Assembly (NCBI GenBank): GCA_963693305.1
Contig: OY855904.1
Coordinates: 40,141,417 to 40,205,416 of the forward strand
Reading direction: 5' to 3'
From: Meandrina meandrites
Taxonomy: Eukaryota > Cnidaria > Anthozoa > Scleractinia > Meandrinidae
DNA length: 64,000 bases
Shown: one piece after another, positions 11,862 to 24,415 of the stretch
Position numbering within the stretch: the first letter of the stretch is position 1
How the letters are laid out: each line of letters begins with the position of its first letter
Made by a program: the position numbers and the translations under genes
The notes under the pieces: generated by a model
The model's input: only the letters and a program-made list of their open reading frames with translations
What the model was told of the DNA's origin: nothing
Database searches by the model: none

Positions 11862-11933
11862 GGTTCAGTGGCCGAGTGGTTAAGGCATCCGACTAGTAAT
11901 CTGGAGACCCGGGTTCAATTCCCGGCTGGACCA
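11862..11933 (+). tRNA. tRNA-like gene, anticodon AGT (Thr)
   Basis: A 72-nt cloverleaf can be drawn. The acceptor stem GGTTCAG pairs with CTGGACC over 7 bp with one G-T wobble, and the discriminator base is A. The D arm is GCC-GAGTGGTTAA-GGC. The anticodon loop is CTAGTAA on a 5-bp stem that contains one C-T mismatch and one wobble. The T arm is CCGGG-TTCAATT-CCCGG. Internal A-box (TGGCCGAGTGG) and B-box (GGTTCAATTCC) promoters are intact, and TTTT lies 4 nt downstream as a Pol III terminator. The D arm resembles serine/leucine tRNAs but there is no long variable arm. The weak anticodon stem leaves room for a tRNA pseudogene or the head of a SINE. Confidence 0.6.
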
Positions 11934-12105
11934 CATTTTCACTCATTTATATAGTTGTGTTTATTTCTGTTCCTATTTATATATATGAATTGTTATGAAT
12001 TTCACTTTCATAACACAAGCTAGGTTTCGACTATTATTTAGTTTTAAATCACATTTGACAAGGTGAATGTTGTTTTTGTCCTAAACAAAACTATAGTGAA
12101 TTAAA

Positions 12106-12400
12106 TTAAGTTTCATCTGACGATCGAAAGCCAAGTTTCTGGAAGATTATCATTGTCACACTGTTTGCTACAAAGGACAACAACAAGGCAACAGATTTCA
12201 AAATTTTTTTCAGTGCAAATTTTGCACTAATCCAGAAGAAGGCAACATCAAACCTATCATGGTCATAAATTGTACTGATGGATCTATGAAAGACTGATAA
12301 ATTGTAGAAAAAATATCTACAACGGCAACTGCCAAGCTGAAAGCTGATAAAACACAACTGATGAGTGAATTGGTAAGAGTAATCACAAACACATAAAAAT
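12106..12400 (-). pseudogene. Possible frame-broken membrane-protein fragment
   Basis: The minus strand encodes two hydrophobic helix-like segments in different frames. The first begins MFVITLTNSLISCVLSAFSL and ends at a stop at 12210. The second, one base out of phase, contains SVALLLSFVANSVTMII and ends at 12106. Together they resemble part of a multi-pass membrane protein with one frameshift. No family motif is visible, and hydrophobic frames arise easily in T-rich DNA. Confidence 0.2.
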
Positions 12401-13644
12401 TCCAAATTTCCCACTCTACTCAAGACGTGCTGTTCTTCAGAAACTCTATTACAACTTGAATGATTTGTATTTATAGTTGTATAAGGTTCTTTCAGTGCAA
12501 AGTTTCAATCACAATGTACTAGCCTAGTCTTATTTATCAGAAATTGCTTGAAACTAAATTGATTGAAACCCTACCCTGCACAGTGGCGTATAATATAGCA
12601 TGTATATGGAAGTACCCTCCCCCCCCACCCAACCTTCATGTAGTAAAGATTAACTACAAATATGTATTTTACCTACATGAAGGTCAAAAACTAAAAAAAA
12701 GGATAAAAGAAAAAATGATTCCAAGTGTTCTACGGGCCAACATCCAATGGAAGTGGATTTCTCATTACTTTCATAGATTTTATTGTACATCTTTATTGCA
12801 CCATACTCCCCAAAGTGTGGCATTTGTCTGTTTAATAATAAGGAATGTAACAATAACTAGATTTTAAAATACAAATGAAATGCCAGTAACAGTTGGCAAT
12901 ACAAATTCTAAAAAAAGTATGTTAGCATTAGCTCTTGTTCATTTCATTGATTGATTGATGGATGGACAGAGAGACAGAAGGACGGATGTGTACACTGCAC
13001 TCCAAAATTATCTTTCATTTAGGGTGGTCAAACCCACCAATTCCTCTTTCAGTCCTAGCCTCCCGTGAGGTAGCTTTATGAAGACTTTGATATCATTTTA
13101 TTACCTTGTGAGGTTTCATCCTTGGTATTAAGCACACTTCTCCCCAAAAAGACATTCAACGGACACCCAATATTCAAAGACCCATTAAAGAACAAAGTTC
13201 CTTCCAAAAAAAACAAGCAACCCTCCCCTCACCCCTTCAGCTACTAGAAATTCATTTTGCCTAGATCTGCTTAGTAAAACCAAACCTCATACCACCCGCT
13301 ATGCAACTAAGCTATGAAGTTAGTCCACCATGCACTTAACCTTGTGGCTGTGTTTATGGAAAAACCACCAGCACAACTGCATTTTAATACATTTTTGTAA
13401 TTCTTCTGCAGTTTTGACATGGTTTTTAGCTGGCCACCAAATGACGGCCAATAACCTTTCCTGTCCCTGTCAAATAGCCTGCCTATACTCACCAATTTGC
13501 TTCTTTATATTCATTTTCAACAATCTCTTCACTTGTCCAATTCATTCATGAGCTGGCTCACAGGAGCCTTTGATTTTTTACCAAATTGAAGCCCGCGCGG
13601 CTACAGTGTCCAATAACAAAGTGTCCAATAACAAGGTGTCCAAT
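12401..13644. other. Non-coding stretch
   Basis: No supported gene. A triplicated GTGTCCAATAACAA-like motif sits at 13607-13645 just before the 2.2-kb repeat. Confidence 0.45.
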
Positions 13645-15866
13645 AATATAGATTTAGGCCGGCTTAAAAGCGGAGCTCCCATTTATTAATTTTATTACTA
13701 AATAAGTAGCCACACTATATTTCTAAGCTCATACAGTGGCCTATATAGGTACAAAATAAATTTTCATCGCTCATGGTTAAAAACCTCTCATGGTTTTGTT
13801 GACGAAAGCGACGTCAATATATTTCGTGGTCCCGTCTGAATTTTCTTTCCTGTGACAGCCTGTTATTGGCAGCTTCTAAAATTGTAATTGACGAGTGCAT
13901 TTTATTGGGTTCCTCACGTACGCACGTCGACGCAAAACAAATCTTAGTTAAAGTTTTTATAACGTTTTCTGTACACTAATTAATACACCTCAATGTAAAA
14001 AGAATTTTGACCTTGTTTTGATTTACTACAAAACTGTCAGGGCAAGAAAATCAACTCAAGGCAAAAACCAAATACAGGAAAACTAAGTGAACTCGCTGCT
14101 AAACACAGTAAACAAAATGAACTCACATCACGGCAAACGGAGAAAATCGCGGCGGCAAAACAAACTCTGAAAATTGATGGTGTCGGTTATGTAAGTCATT
14201 TTAAAGCAGTTTTTGTGTGAGAATTGTGGCATTTTGTGATTTGTGAGGTAGTGCACGCTAACTTAGAATGAGCTTACAATGTTGTTTTGACTGTTTGAAC
14301 CATCTTCTTTTTCGTTGCGGTTTTAATAGTGGAATGATTAACTAATTCTGTTTTATCGTACGCGTTGCTAAGTATTGAATAGTTGCTGAATTTTCTTCAT
14401 TTCTGGTAAGTATAAATATGCGGTACCGTAGGTAAAGTCTGAACTCACTCCGCCAAGCACAGGTAACTCGCAACGAAACCGGCGAAATATTCATTTGCGC
14501 ATCGAAGATTTTTCAACACACTCACTGATATAAAGAGAAACAAAACAGATGCAAGCGACCCGAAATTGTGATTTTGATCCGTGAAGCTAAATAATTTGTT
14601 TTCAAAATCCAATAGTGAACATCACAGGAAACTCCACTAACTAAAACAGAAAACAGTCAGTCTAAACGAAATATTTAATAAACATTGTCTGCATAAAATG
14701 TACAAACACGAACAGGTTTGATAAATATTTACGGGAAGATCTGAAAAGCAACACAACTTCAAATTTGTTTATAAATGAAGTAAATTCTCTCAATATAAAA
14801 TTAGGCTCATGCTTAGTGCATACATTTACGTTTGTTACCTCATTATTGAAGAAGGCTTGTAAATTCTGCATGGTAAAGCTTTCAAACCAGCCCAATAATA
14901 TCGGAGACGAACACGGCAATTTCGTTGTAAGCTTTCTCCAACACCACCGACTTATATATACATTATATGAATTATCAACGAAGATCAATTTCTCTCTTTC
15001 CATCGGTGTAGCCTTTAACAGTCTTTTATCCTTCACTTCAGTGAACTTTATCGGCTTTGAGTTCACTTTTATTTGAGCTCAATTCAGTGATTTTCAGCCT
15101 TGCTCAGCCGCAGGTCGAACCCTGGGCATCGCTCTTTTGACTTGTAGCCCGATATGTAATATATCAAACACGAGACAGCGTTTTTCATCACATTTCCAAA
15201 CACCGAGAAGAGAGTTGAAAATACGACGCGCAGCGGAGTATTTTTGGCGAACTTCGAGGTGCTTGGAAATGTGATGAAAAACGCTGTGGAGTTTTTGATA
15301 TATCTTCTCAATCGAAACTAAAACTACGGAGAAAACAGAGAAATAAAATCGCAAAAATCTATGCTAATTAAGATCAGATTTCCAAACTCTGTCACGTTTC
15401 TGATTTTCTCTGTTTTAACTAGATGAATCATTAATGAGTTTGAGAAATCATCTTCAAGTCCGCAATTACTTCGGATCTTCCCGTTGCAAGGTTGTCCTAA
15501 ATGATTTGGAGTAAGTTTCCATGATGTAGATGGGTAAATAGAGCGAGGAATATCCATGAAGATCTATATGTTCTTCAGCAGCGTTCTTCGCGTGTTTCAT
15601 TCAGCTTTAAACGTGAACAGCGTGCCAAAGAGTTTGGCGCCTTTTCATGCAATGGCTTTGTTTAAGTTGATGTGAAATGTCCAGATCATTTTTTTGATGT
15701 GAGAAAAAATCTCTTAAGTGATGGGGTGAAAAATAATAACGAAGAAACATTTTCTGCTGCTCACTTTCTTCACAAGTTTTCATTCCCGCGGTTAGCATTT
15801 TGTCCTCGCACGATAGTTATGGGGCTCCGCTCTGCAGCCCTTTGGGCCGCTGGAGAGCTCTGCTAA
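13645..15866 (+). mobile_element. 2.2-kb transposon-like repeat, copy 1
   Basis: This block recurs inverted at 47173-49410 over almost its whole length. Compared by eye over about 290 bp, the copies differ at about ten sites. Both ends carry AGCGGAGCTC in inverted orientation (13669-13678 and near 15853-15863), suggesting short terminal inverted repeats. Next to the right end is a GC-rich subterminal hairpin (GGGCTCCGCTCTGCAGCCC). A minus-strand frame at 14662-15066 is open in both copies, but nine of the ten differences change the amino acid, so it is not under coding constraint. This copy also holds about 300 bp with a palindrome (15165-15305) that copy 2 lacks. No transposase is visible; probably a non-autonomous DNA element. 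Confidence 0.75.
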
Positions 15867-16879
15867 CAAAGTTCGCGTGCTACGCATGCGCGCGCTTTTT
15901 ACTTGGTTCCTTGTTGTGACTAAATACTCCTTGATATTCCTAAAACATTCGGCTTCAAGAATGGCTTTTTTTGCCTTAGTGATGATAAGTCCTTAGTAGG
16001 CTTCTCTTTATCTTTGGTGGGTAGAACACCTGCGTTTAAAAAAAAAAAAAAAACTTACGTTGCTTGCGCGTATTTAGTGCCGTACTCAGACCGTGCTTTA
16101 GAATTAAACAAAATCCCTTAAATTAGGGGGAAAGGGGGTTTTTGACAAATCACAGACAACCTAGCATTCTTTATAATTCTTCGTATGCGATTACCGTTTG
16201 GGCAAAACTGAAAACGCTTCTGTAGAAAGGCTGAAAATGTGATGTTTCTTTCATTACTTTTTAAGATAATACAAATCTCAAAAACACCACTCGTGCAATA
16301 GGCATGTAGACATTCCATATGATGTTAGAGAGATCATTATTTCGATGTCGTGTGGTGATAAATTTCCGCAATTCAAAATGACATATTGTACTTTTACGAG
16401 GGTATTGAAAAGAAGACCTACAAGATTAATACTTACGTCATTGTATAGCCAATTAAAAAAAAAAAAAGAAAAAAAATCTCAGGGGCCAAGCCACTTCTAT
16501 TATTTTGATGACGTGACGTGTAACACGTCTCATAACCTAAAAATGAAGTGGATGCAATACAGATTTAATTTTTTAATCCAGGCAGTATTCATGGCAAAAT
16601 ATTGAGTCAAACTATAACTCCATGCCGAAGCTGGCAAAAAAGGAATTAAGATTCTGGCCCGGACGTATTGAGGCCATTATAAGGAACACTTTAGAAGCCG
16701 TTAGAATCTGCAGTAAATGAAAGAACGACCAAACGAACGAACGTAGAACGAAGCAACGAACAAAAGAACGAGCGAATGAATGAAGTAAGAAAAATCATAC
16801 AGTTAACGGAAATGTGCACTGCAAACAGCCCCCTGGCTAAAAAGTACTTTTAGGCTGTACTTGGCAGTGTATTACATTT

Positions 16880-17045
16880 GTGGTTAATCCTTATTACGTC
16901 TACGGTTATTCGTTTTTTTTTTTTTCATTTATGGTCAAATTTTATAACATTTATGGTGAGTAGGTTTATTACATTTATGGTTAATTTTCATTAAAGTTGT
17001 GGTTGGCATTACATTTATGGTTTTATTACATTTATGGGTGGTACA
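16880..17045 (+). repeat. Short array of ATTACATTTATGGTT motifs
   Basis: Seven or so copies of a TTACATTTATGGTT-like core recur at irregular 20-40 bp spacing, interrupted by poly-T. Non-coding. Confidence 0.6.
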
Positions 17046-18242
17046 GCCGGGGACAATTGGGGACAATATAAGTAAATAAATAAATAATTCGAACAGAAAC
17101 TACTTATCACTATCGTATGCGTGCTATAGTACACGACTGTCAGATTTCCTTTTTTTCTTTTAATTTGGTGAAAAGACAAAAAAAAAAACACCCTTTTCAT
17201 AATGTAGCGACTGATAGGAACCCCGACCTTGACGACCACAATTCTAAAATTATGACGACAATACCGTCACTGTCAAAGCAACAGGATACGTCACCAAGTT
17301 TTAGTGATCGCAAGAAGGTGTCAGCATGCTTAGATTTGAACGATGTTGTAGAATATTTTTGTAAAAAGGTTGGTCTTCTTCACCATTTTTTCTTTTCATT
17401 TATTTTAAATAAAAGTTCATTTATTTGATTTACATGGCTACGCACGTATCCAGAGCGAGAGACTTGATCGCTTCTATCACACGCAAGACAAAATTTTTGG
17501 TCGCCCAGTCTGTCTCTCGGAACAAGTTACTTTACTGGTTCTTAAAACAATAGATAACAGGTGATAACAATACCCCTAGCCCTGAATAACAATAGAGGTA
17601 GTGTCTACGTCAGCGGGCGAATGAAAATAGAGGTTTCAGAGAGGCAGTGACTTACTTTAGTCTGTTTGCATCATTAATTGCTTGACCTCACTTCTGTTGT
17701 TCCATACATGTTTTTTTTTTTGCGCTTTTGTCAGGGCCTTCGAGTTATTTCTTTTCTGCTTCAGGCAGTGCCATATTTATAACTTCGCCGTGCTAGTGCA
17801 TGCATACATGATAAAGCTCCTACAAAATGGCTCGGAAAAAGAAGCTTTACATTGTAAACCTGTGTCTTTTTACAACTGGTAGGTAAAGCATTTGTACTGC
17901 GTACTAGACGATAGCTGATTATTCTAATGCTGCTAATTCGGCCTAAGAATATTGAAAACCATCACCCCAGGTTGATTTTTGGTTAAAAGCTAAGGGTCTT
18001 TTGCATGATCTTGACTTAAAGTATAGTTTGGTAGCTCCCATAAAAATATGTCTGGGTATACATGTCAACATACTTTTACACTAGTGCGCTATTTTACCAT
18101 ATTAGGTCAAGAGAACGCGCAAAATATGACACGTTATTACACTGAAGAACAAGGCAGAAATACGAGCAGAAAGTGGAGCAACAAAATGCCAGTTCTAAAC
18201 GACCCAAACTTTGACTAATAATAGTGGGATAATAAATCCCAT

Positions 18243-18377
18243 ATTCGATGGTTTAACACAAACTATGAGCGGACATTTTGCTCATTATTGTATTTTCCCT
18301 CGCTTTTACGTGGCTCGGACAAATATCATGCAACTCGCTATATATTTGTGCGTGTTATGTGTTAAACCGTCGAATAG
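18243..18377. repeat. Short inverted-repeat element
   Basis: The left end ATTCGATGGTTTAACACA is matched inverted by TGTGTTAAACCGTCGAAT at the right end, with one mismatch over 18 bp. It encloses about 100 bp without coding potential. Consistent with a small MITE. Confidence 0.6.
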
Positions 18378-21300
18378 CGTGTATTTATGAAACGAAATTA
18401 TTTAAGCGACACTGAACACTGCTTCATGCAGAAGGCAGTGAAAATTACACAACAGTAATGTTGTGGTTCAATTATCCCTGGTTCAAATTTTATTTTCCTT
18501 TGTTTCAAACTCATTAAACTCATTTAAAACTCAATCAAACTCATACATTATCATACCCAAAAACAAAAGGAATTAAATTTTGAACCAAGCATAAGATGAA
18601 ACCAGTAATAAGTCAGCTAAAACTCACACCCCGATTTTGTATTTGACATTTTTATGATCTTTTGGTGTAACGGCAGCGCTTATGCTGATCTGCGAGCATT
18701 GACGTTTTTGTGAAGTACCCAACTGTCATAGTAGCGTCAAGGTCTGCAATTTGACCAAAAAATACATATCTTTAGAACTAAGAGGCGCATTTCACGGATG
18801 ACTTGTCTACAAGTTCCGATTTCAAACCTTTATTCAAGTCAGAGTTTATACAAAGGCCCGGTGACGCAAACAAATTCTTAGAATATTCCGGTGAGTGAAC
18901 CGCTACGTTTGTTTATCGCTTTACATTTTGTGTAGCGACTTTGCGCTTTCTTTTTCATTTCGTACAAAAAGAAAATTAACACTCTTCAAATGTAACGGCT
19001 GATACGAAAAAGACTTTGACGGCCACGATACATGATGGAATTACGAGAACAAGACTTTCACTTTCTAAAAGTTTACATTTGCAAACCAGTATAATTCGGT
19101 TGTGCTTGTTTGACTTAATGTATCTCCAGTGGTCCATTTCTTAGTTGTCGTTTGCTAAACAACAGCGTACATGACCATTTTCTTTTGACCGTTAGACGAC
19201 AGGGTGCTTTTGCATGTCCAGATGTGAAAGAGAAGAGGCTGGTATTTTTTACCACATGTCACTTCTTCTACGTAACAAAGGCATGACTGCTTAAACGTCC
19301 CATGTTTGTAAGGTGCTTGTTTGCTGTTAAACTGCGAGTTCACTGTACAGTAGCTGTTCGTTGTATGGGCAAGATTGTGTCAGAAATAGTAACAGACCCG
19401 AGAGAAATGCAATTCAGTCTTCTGCGGGTGGCGAGTGGAATCTTTTTTTTTTGAAACACAGACAAATGTCTCATACTATGTGAAAACACTTGAAAAATAT
19501 TTAGAATTAAAACTGCTTTGACTAGAAGTTCATGACAACCGACATTTGTTTTGCTCCTCGGGCGATTCAACTTTTCTCGATGAAGCGACTCAAATTCCTT
19601 TGAAGGATTGCAATATATGAGTACTATGTATGAGTACGATGCTCCGAAACCATGACCAGTTTGAGTTTGCTTCACTTTTTTGTAATTTCAAATTACTAGA
19701 GTATTTATTAACCATAAATGCTCGCCGTTTATCGCTTATTTGAAACTGATCGCTTTTCGCGTCTTTTTATTATTTTCCGCACACGTTGCTCATGGCTTGT
19801 TACAGTTTCCAAGATATCGAAAATTGTTAAAAAAGCGAAAAAAATAATAATCAAAAATATAACTAATGTTGATTTTTCTCGCTCAATGAAAGTTGCGTTA
19901 TACTGTAGCGTGACATTTACAACACGACTTGTGATACAAGTCTAAGCCAGGCCAATCCCTCAGGGCAATCTGTTGCTAAGAAAGATAGGCATTTCTGGTT
20001 TTTTGTTTGTTTTTGTTTTGTTTTTATATATCGAAGAGAACACATCGAATATAATTTCTCTCTTTCGGTTATACTTTGTATTCGTCCTTCCTAACTAACA
20101 TGGTGTATTTTGTTCTTGTTCTACGTGGTTTTTTGTTGAGTATACATGTAATTAATTTTGATTACCCGTAAGTGAGACATTTTGAAATCGAAAGACTTTC
20201 TAAAACAGCTTTTCACGCCAGCTAGAGTCTTAATTGTTATAAGGATTAGAATGCTATTGTAAGACCGTAGAGCAAGGTCCATATTTTACTTCAATCCTGC
20301 CGACTTGGACTGTAGTTTAATAAAGCTGCCGGAATCAATTTAATCTTACATTTAAAGAATGTCGGGAATCTTACATGTAGGAATTTTAATGAAATCTTAC
20401 AATTTGGAATAACCGTACACGCGTGTAACATGCGTACGTGACACGAGGCAGAACGAGATCTTCGTGACATATCGCAAAGAGGGTCTTAATGTGGGGTTAG
20501 CCGTTACGCGCGAAAAATAGAAAATTTTATCCGTTTGCCGTAAAATATGTTAACCGTTAAAAGATATAGCAACAGAAGTGAGAGTCTCAAAATCGTTTTC
20601 AAGACGTATTTGTTTTTTTGCCTTTTATGTGCCTTGATACCGAGATAGGGCGATACCCTTAATCCGGCAAACCCAAAGTGCATGTCTGCCGAACAGTGTT
20701 GTAGCATGAGTTACATGAGGACGTTTTGAGAGCTCCGACTGTTGGTCTGACTATTTTTACACCATCTTCAGTTTCTTTATGTGGGAGAGAGCATACCGCC
20801 AAAGATGGCACTCTTACCTTGTACACCCATTTTCGTTCGGAAATATTTGACCAGCGTACGCGATACTTTGTGCTCATGACGCTATTATAAATACATAGCA
20901 GACGCGAAGCTTTCCGTTTTGTATTCCCAGAATACTAGAAGGGCAGAATTAGAAGCTTGCAACTCTCCCATTAACGACACTAACGACGATTATTATAAGT
21001 ATTTCCATTTTTAAATTTTTTTGTGCGTTATTTGAATTAACTCCGATCCTTAACATCAAGCTCAGTCTTCCAATAATGGTCACAAGATTTTCTTCGCGAG
21101 TTTTATTTGTATACCTGACGTTTCACTGTCCGCCATAGTGGAATTCTGCATCTGCATGCATAAGGGAGAAAAACGCGAGGAATAACATAACTCATTAATG
21201 TAACTTTTCCTTTCAAAATAATCTAATCGTGACTTGTTGTTTGCTTATCACGCAAATTACTGATTAAAACAACCAATGACCCAAGTTGGCGTTAATGGGG

Positions 21301-22316
21301 AAGCACTGCCTTGCGTTTGTGAAGGTAAGCCTGTGCGACTTCCGGACCGTCGGCTTGGGGGAAGTCGCTGCGCAGACTTAACCGCACCACACAGGAGTGA
21401 CCCAAGTTTATTAGAATAACAAATAGCAAACCAACCTCTTCTCCAAAGGGAGGGAGGGAGGGAAAAAAAAATTAGCAATAGTATAGTATAGCAAGTGCTA
21501 ACTGCGCTGTACAACAGAACACCAAAGTGAACTGAACAGTTTGTTTGAACTTTTATAGCTAGACGCTTGTCTGCTGGGAAAGCCAGTAGAAAGAGCTGTA
21601 CTACCGGACAGCTTAGCATTACACGTGTATACTCTCAGCCATGAATAGTGCTTTAATATTTTGCCAATGCTATTGATCGTTATAATATGCTATAGGTAAC
21701 AAAGTCATAATGTTTGAGCTAGAATACAATGTATTTCAGAGTCTGCTTGGCCTTGGGAGATTGAAGTCGTAGAAGTACAATCCTGGGTCACTTGATCTGT
21801 AATCTTCAAGGCTTGTTGAAATTGGCAACAAAAAGGAAAAATTACTTTTCATCCCAGAGTGGTCGTAAGATAGAAATTAACTTTTAACACGTCTGTTAAC
21901 CGTAGTGGAAAAAGTGAACTGTTAGCTGTAAAAAGGCCAAAATTTTAAACATTAACCGTAAAACCCACCACCCCATTGAAACCCTCCGCAAAGGCTTCCG
22001 AGATTTCGAGATGCAATCAAAAGTTTCGGAGGCCCATCATTTTTCAGGCACCATTCAGCACACGAAGTCCTCCTACCAATTAGTATATGGCATAGTAGGC
22101 ACAAAAACGAAATGAGACAACAGATGACCATCGACTCAAAGATTTGACGACTAAAATGGTTCACAATTTAGTTGCTTTTGTGTTGAGAAAATGAACTCGT
22201 TCAAGCGTTGCTACCGTTGTACAGCACGCGTAAATGAAGCTTTTTTTAAACGAAGTGTTTTTAAACACAATTTTAATTATAAGTAGAAGAGTAACAATAT
22301 AAAAGTCACCTAGTTA

Positions 22317-23546
22317 CAATCAACTCTCGTCTTGCGGACACCCCGCTATTGCGGACACTCGCTATTAAGGACGAAATCCAGATCCCCGGCGAAAGTTACA
22401 TAGGTTTGACTGATTGGATGGAAAAGACTCTTACTATTACGGACTCTCGCTATTACGGAATTACGGACACTTTCGTCATTACCAATTATATTATCATTGT
22501 TATTTTGAAATAACAGTATTATTGTTTTGACACTCGATAAAACGGACACCATGAACTTCTCATATAACATCATTATGGAAAATTATAGTCTGTTGCTCAT
22601 TTCTTGTCAAAACAAACTTCAAAAAACTTCTTGAATTTATGTTGGATCAATTCCTTCACTAGCTGTACAACAGACTTTGGTTCAGCTTGTGCCTTTTCCT
22701 TCCAGACTCTTTGCAACAGATCAAAAACGTCACACATCATCCTTAATTGCCAACGACTACTTAGCGTTTAAGACGGAATCCACCAGGAAGTCGAGTAATA
22801 TTTATTTAAGTTGGACAAAAATCGAGTACCAGAATAATTTAAATCCTATTGCGTTATTTTCTACCCTAAATAAAAGGCAAAGATGTAAGTAATTATCACT
22901 GATAACACCAACAACATTTTCTTATCAAAGTCTTATAAAATGAATTTCAAAGTTCACAAGCTATAGGGAAATTCTCACGTGCAGCCATTTTGTAAAATCG
23001 TCTTTAAGCGATTCAGTGGAATTCAGTAAAACTTCAAAATTTGTTTTCGGTGTTTGGTGTTGTTAGAAAAGATTTCTTTTGATAAGATATTTGAAGCAGT
23101 AACACAAAAGTTTGCAATAAGGTGTAAATAATTTTGGTACAACAATTTCTTATCAGAGCCTGAGAAAATGAAATTTAATGTTCGGGAGCTATAGGCAAAA
23201 GCTCGCGTCTTTTAAGCGATTTAGTGGAATTCAGCGGAACTTCGAGATTGGCTTTCGATGTTTGGTGTTGTTAGAAAAGATTTCTTTTGATAAGATATTT
23301 GAAGCAGTAACACAAAAGCTTGCAATAAGGTGTAAATAATTTTGGTACATAATTTTGTCCAACAACTACTCGAAGTCCTGGCGGATTCCGTCTTAACCAC
23401 TGTTATAGGCTCGTCTTAGTCTATATAGTAAGCAATTTATGTTGCTGCACATTTTTTCCTCATACCCCGCTATTACGGACTCTTGCTATCACGGACACTA
23501 AACGACGTCCCGAGGGTGTCCGCTATAACGTAACGAGAGTTGACTG
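22317..23546. mobile_element. Pogo/Tigger-like DNA transposon remnant with TA target duplication
   Basis: The ends are CAATCAACTCTCGT and, inverted, CAGTCAACTCTCGT; each is flanked outside by TA. Subterminal CGGACACC and GCTATTACGGAC repeats on both sides are typical of this superfamily. Inside, minus-strand frames carry a short conserved-looking tail but many stops, so no transposase survives. An internal ~220-bp tandem duplication covers about 22918-23349, and a CGGAATCC segment is inverted between 22763-22800 and 23363-23400. Assignment to pogo/Tigger rests on the TA duplication and the CAG-type ends and is inference. Confidence 0.65.
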
Positions 23547-24376
23547 TATAGCGTCACGCATACATTTGATATCTATTAACAAACACTTTACCAATGTGAC
23601 GGAACCTAAACCTGGATGATAAAAAGAATGACAAAGCTAAAAGAGCTAGAGGGAGGGTTAAAAGCCATCCATTGAAAATGTAAAGGCGGCTATGTGAAGA
23701 ATAAAATCATTTGCAGGACTGGAGTGATAATATAGAAAACGTGAAAGGAAAGGTAGATTAACTGGCTCTTTTTGACACAAATGTTACGTACACACAAACA
23801 TGAACTTTTTTATATCGGTGCAAGTTCCTAGGACAAAAGATTGACGCAAGCTTTGCCTGAATAGGATATAGCAAACTCCGCCCTAAAATCGTACTGGCTT
23901 AACTTTGTACCAGGCACGAAACCTCCCAACACGCTATCAAATGAACATGCTTCGATATAAACAACATTATGTCTAGACATGTTTGGTTTTAAACTCGAAT
24001 TCTAGAGACAAAGAAAACGCTAATATCTTCGAGAACATAATACCAAAAAAGGAAAAATCTATTTACATTAAAAATCTACTGACATCTATTTACATGAAAA
24101 ATGTTCAATATATCATTATGTCTGAAAGGAGATTATACTTTCTAAAACCAGCAAAAGTAGGCTCTGATCTTACATTATAAGGTCGGGAGTTCCAGGTCTT
24201 AGAAGCAAAGGAAACAAAGGAATTGAGGCCATAAGTAGTGGTACCAGGTTTACATAGTGATAAAATATTAGTATTCAGACTGACGCAGAGTAAACATGTC
24301 TTTAAGGTATTTGGGAAAACTGCCGTAGTTGAAACATTTGTATATATAGTGATTAACGCATGTTGTTTCTTTTTAG
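23547..24376. other. Upstream region / 5' intron of the mosaic gene
   Basis: No exon is recognisable. The exon at 24377 starts in phase 1 and needs an upstream exon supplying the ATG, which I could not identify here or further left. Confidence 0.4.
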
Positions 24377-24415
24377 CCCTGCTCAGTTGTATCCAACTGA
24401 TCGAAGCAGCCCACA
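24377..24415 (+). CDS. Exon: C-terminal half of the signal peptide
   Basis: The acceptor TTGTTTCTTTTTAG and donor GTAAGT bracket 39 nt encoding [13 protein letters not shown]. The hydrophobic stretch followed by IEAA fits the end of a signal peptide. Entry and exit are both phase 1, and the exit joins in frame to MAM1 (S-C-N-F-D). The exon holding the initiator Met must lie upstream and is not identified. The same frame stays open upstream of the acceptor but contains no ATG, which supports the split. Confidence 0.5.

Larger units (their letters stand above)
15867..22316. other. Non-coding stretch between repeats
   Basis: I see no gene with support. It contains a GAAC-rich microsatellite (16727-16795), the ATTTATGGTT array (16880-17045), an inverted-repeat element (18243-18377) and scattered TTAACCGTAAAA-like motifs near 20520-20580 and 21890-21970. 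A signal-peptide-like frame at 20099-20160 (MVYFVLVL) has no supporting splice donor, so I do not call it. Confidence 0.45.

Noticed and set aside
14662..15066. 134-codon minus-strand frame inside the 2.2-kb repeat, also open in the second copy
   Set aside because: Differences between the copies are nearly all amino-acid changing, no known domain is visible, and ends do not match a transposase.
20099..20160. MVYFVLVL... start as a candidate first exon of the mosaic gene
   Set aside because: No consensus donor after it in the right phase, and 4 kb of unrelated transposon lies between.
21257..21619. 120-codon minus-strand frame
   Set aside because: Low-complexity CCCTCCCTCCC stretch and no domain; likely chance.
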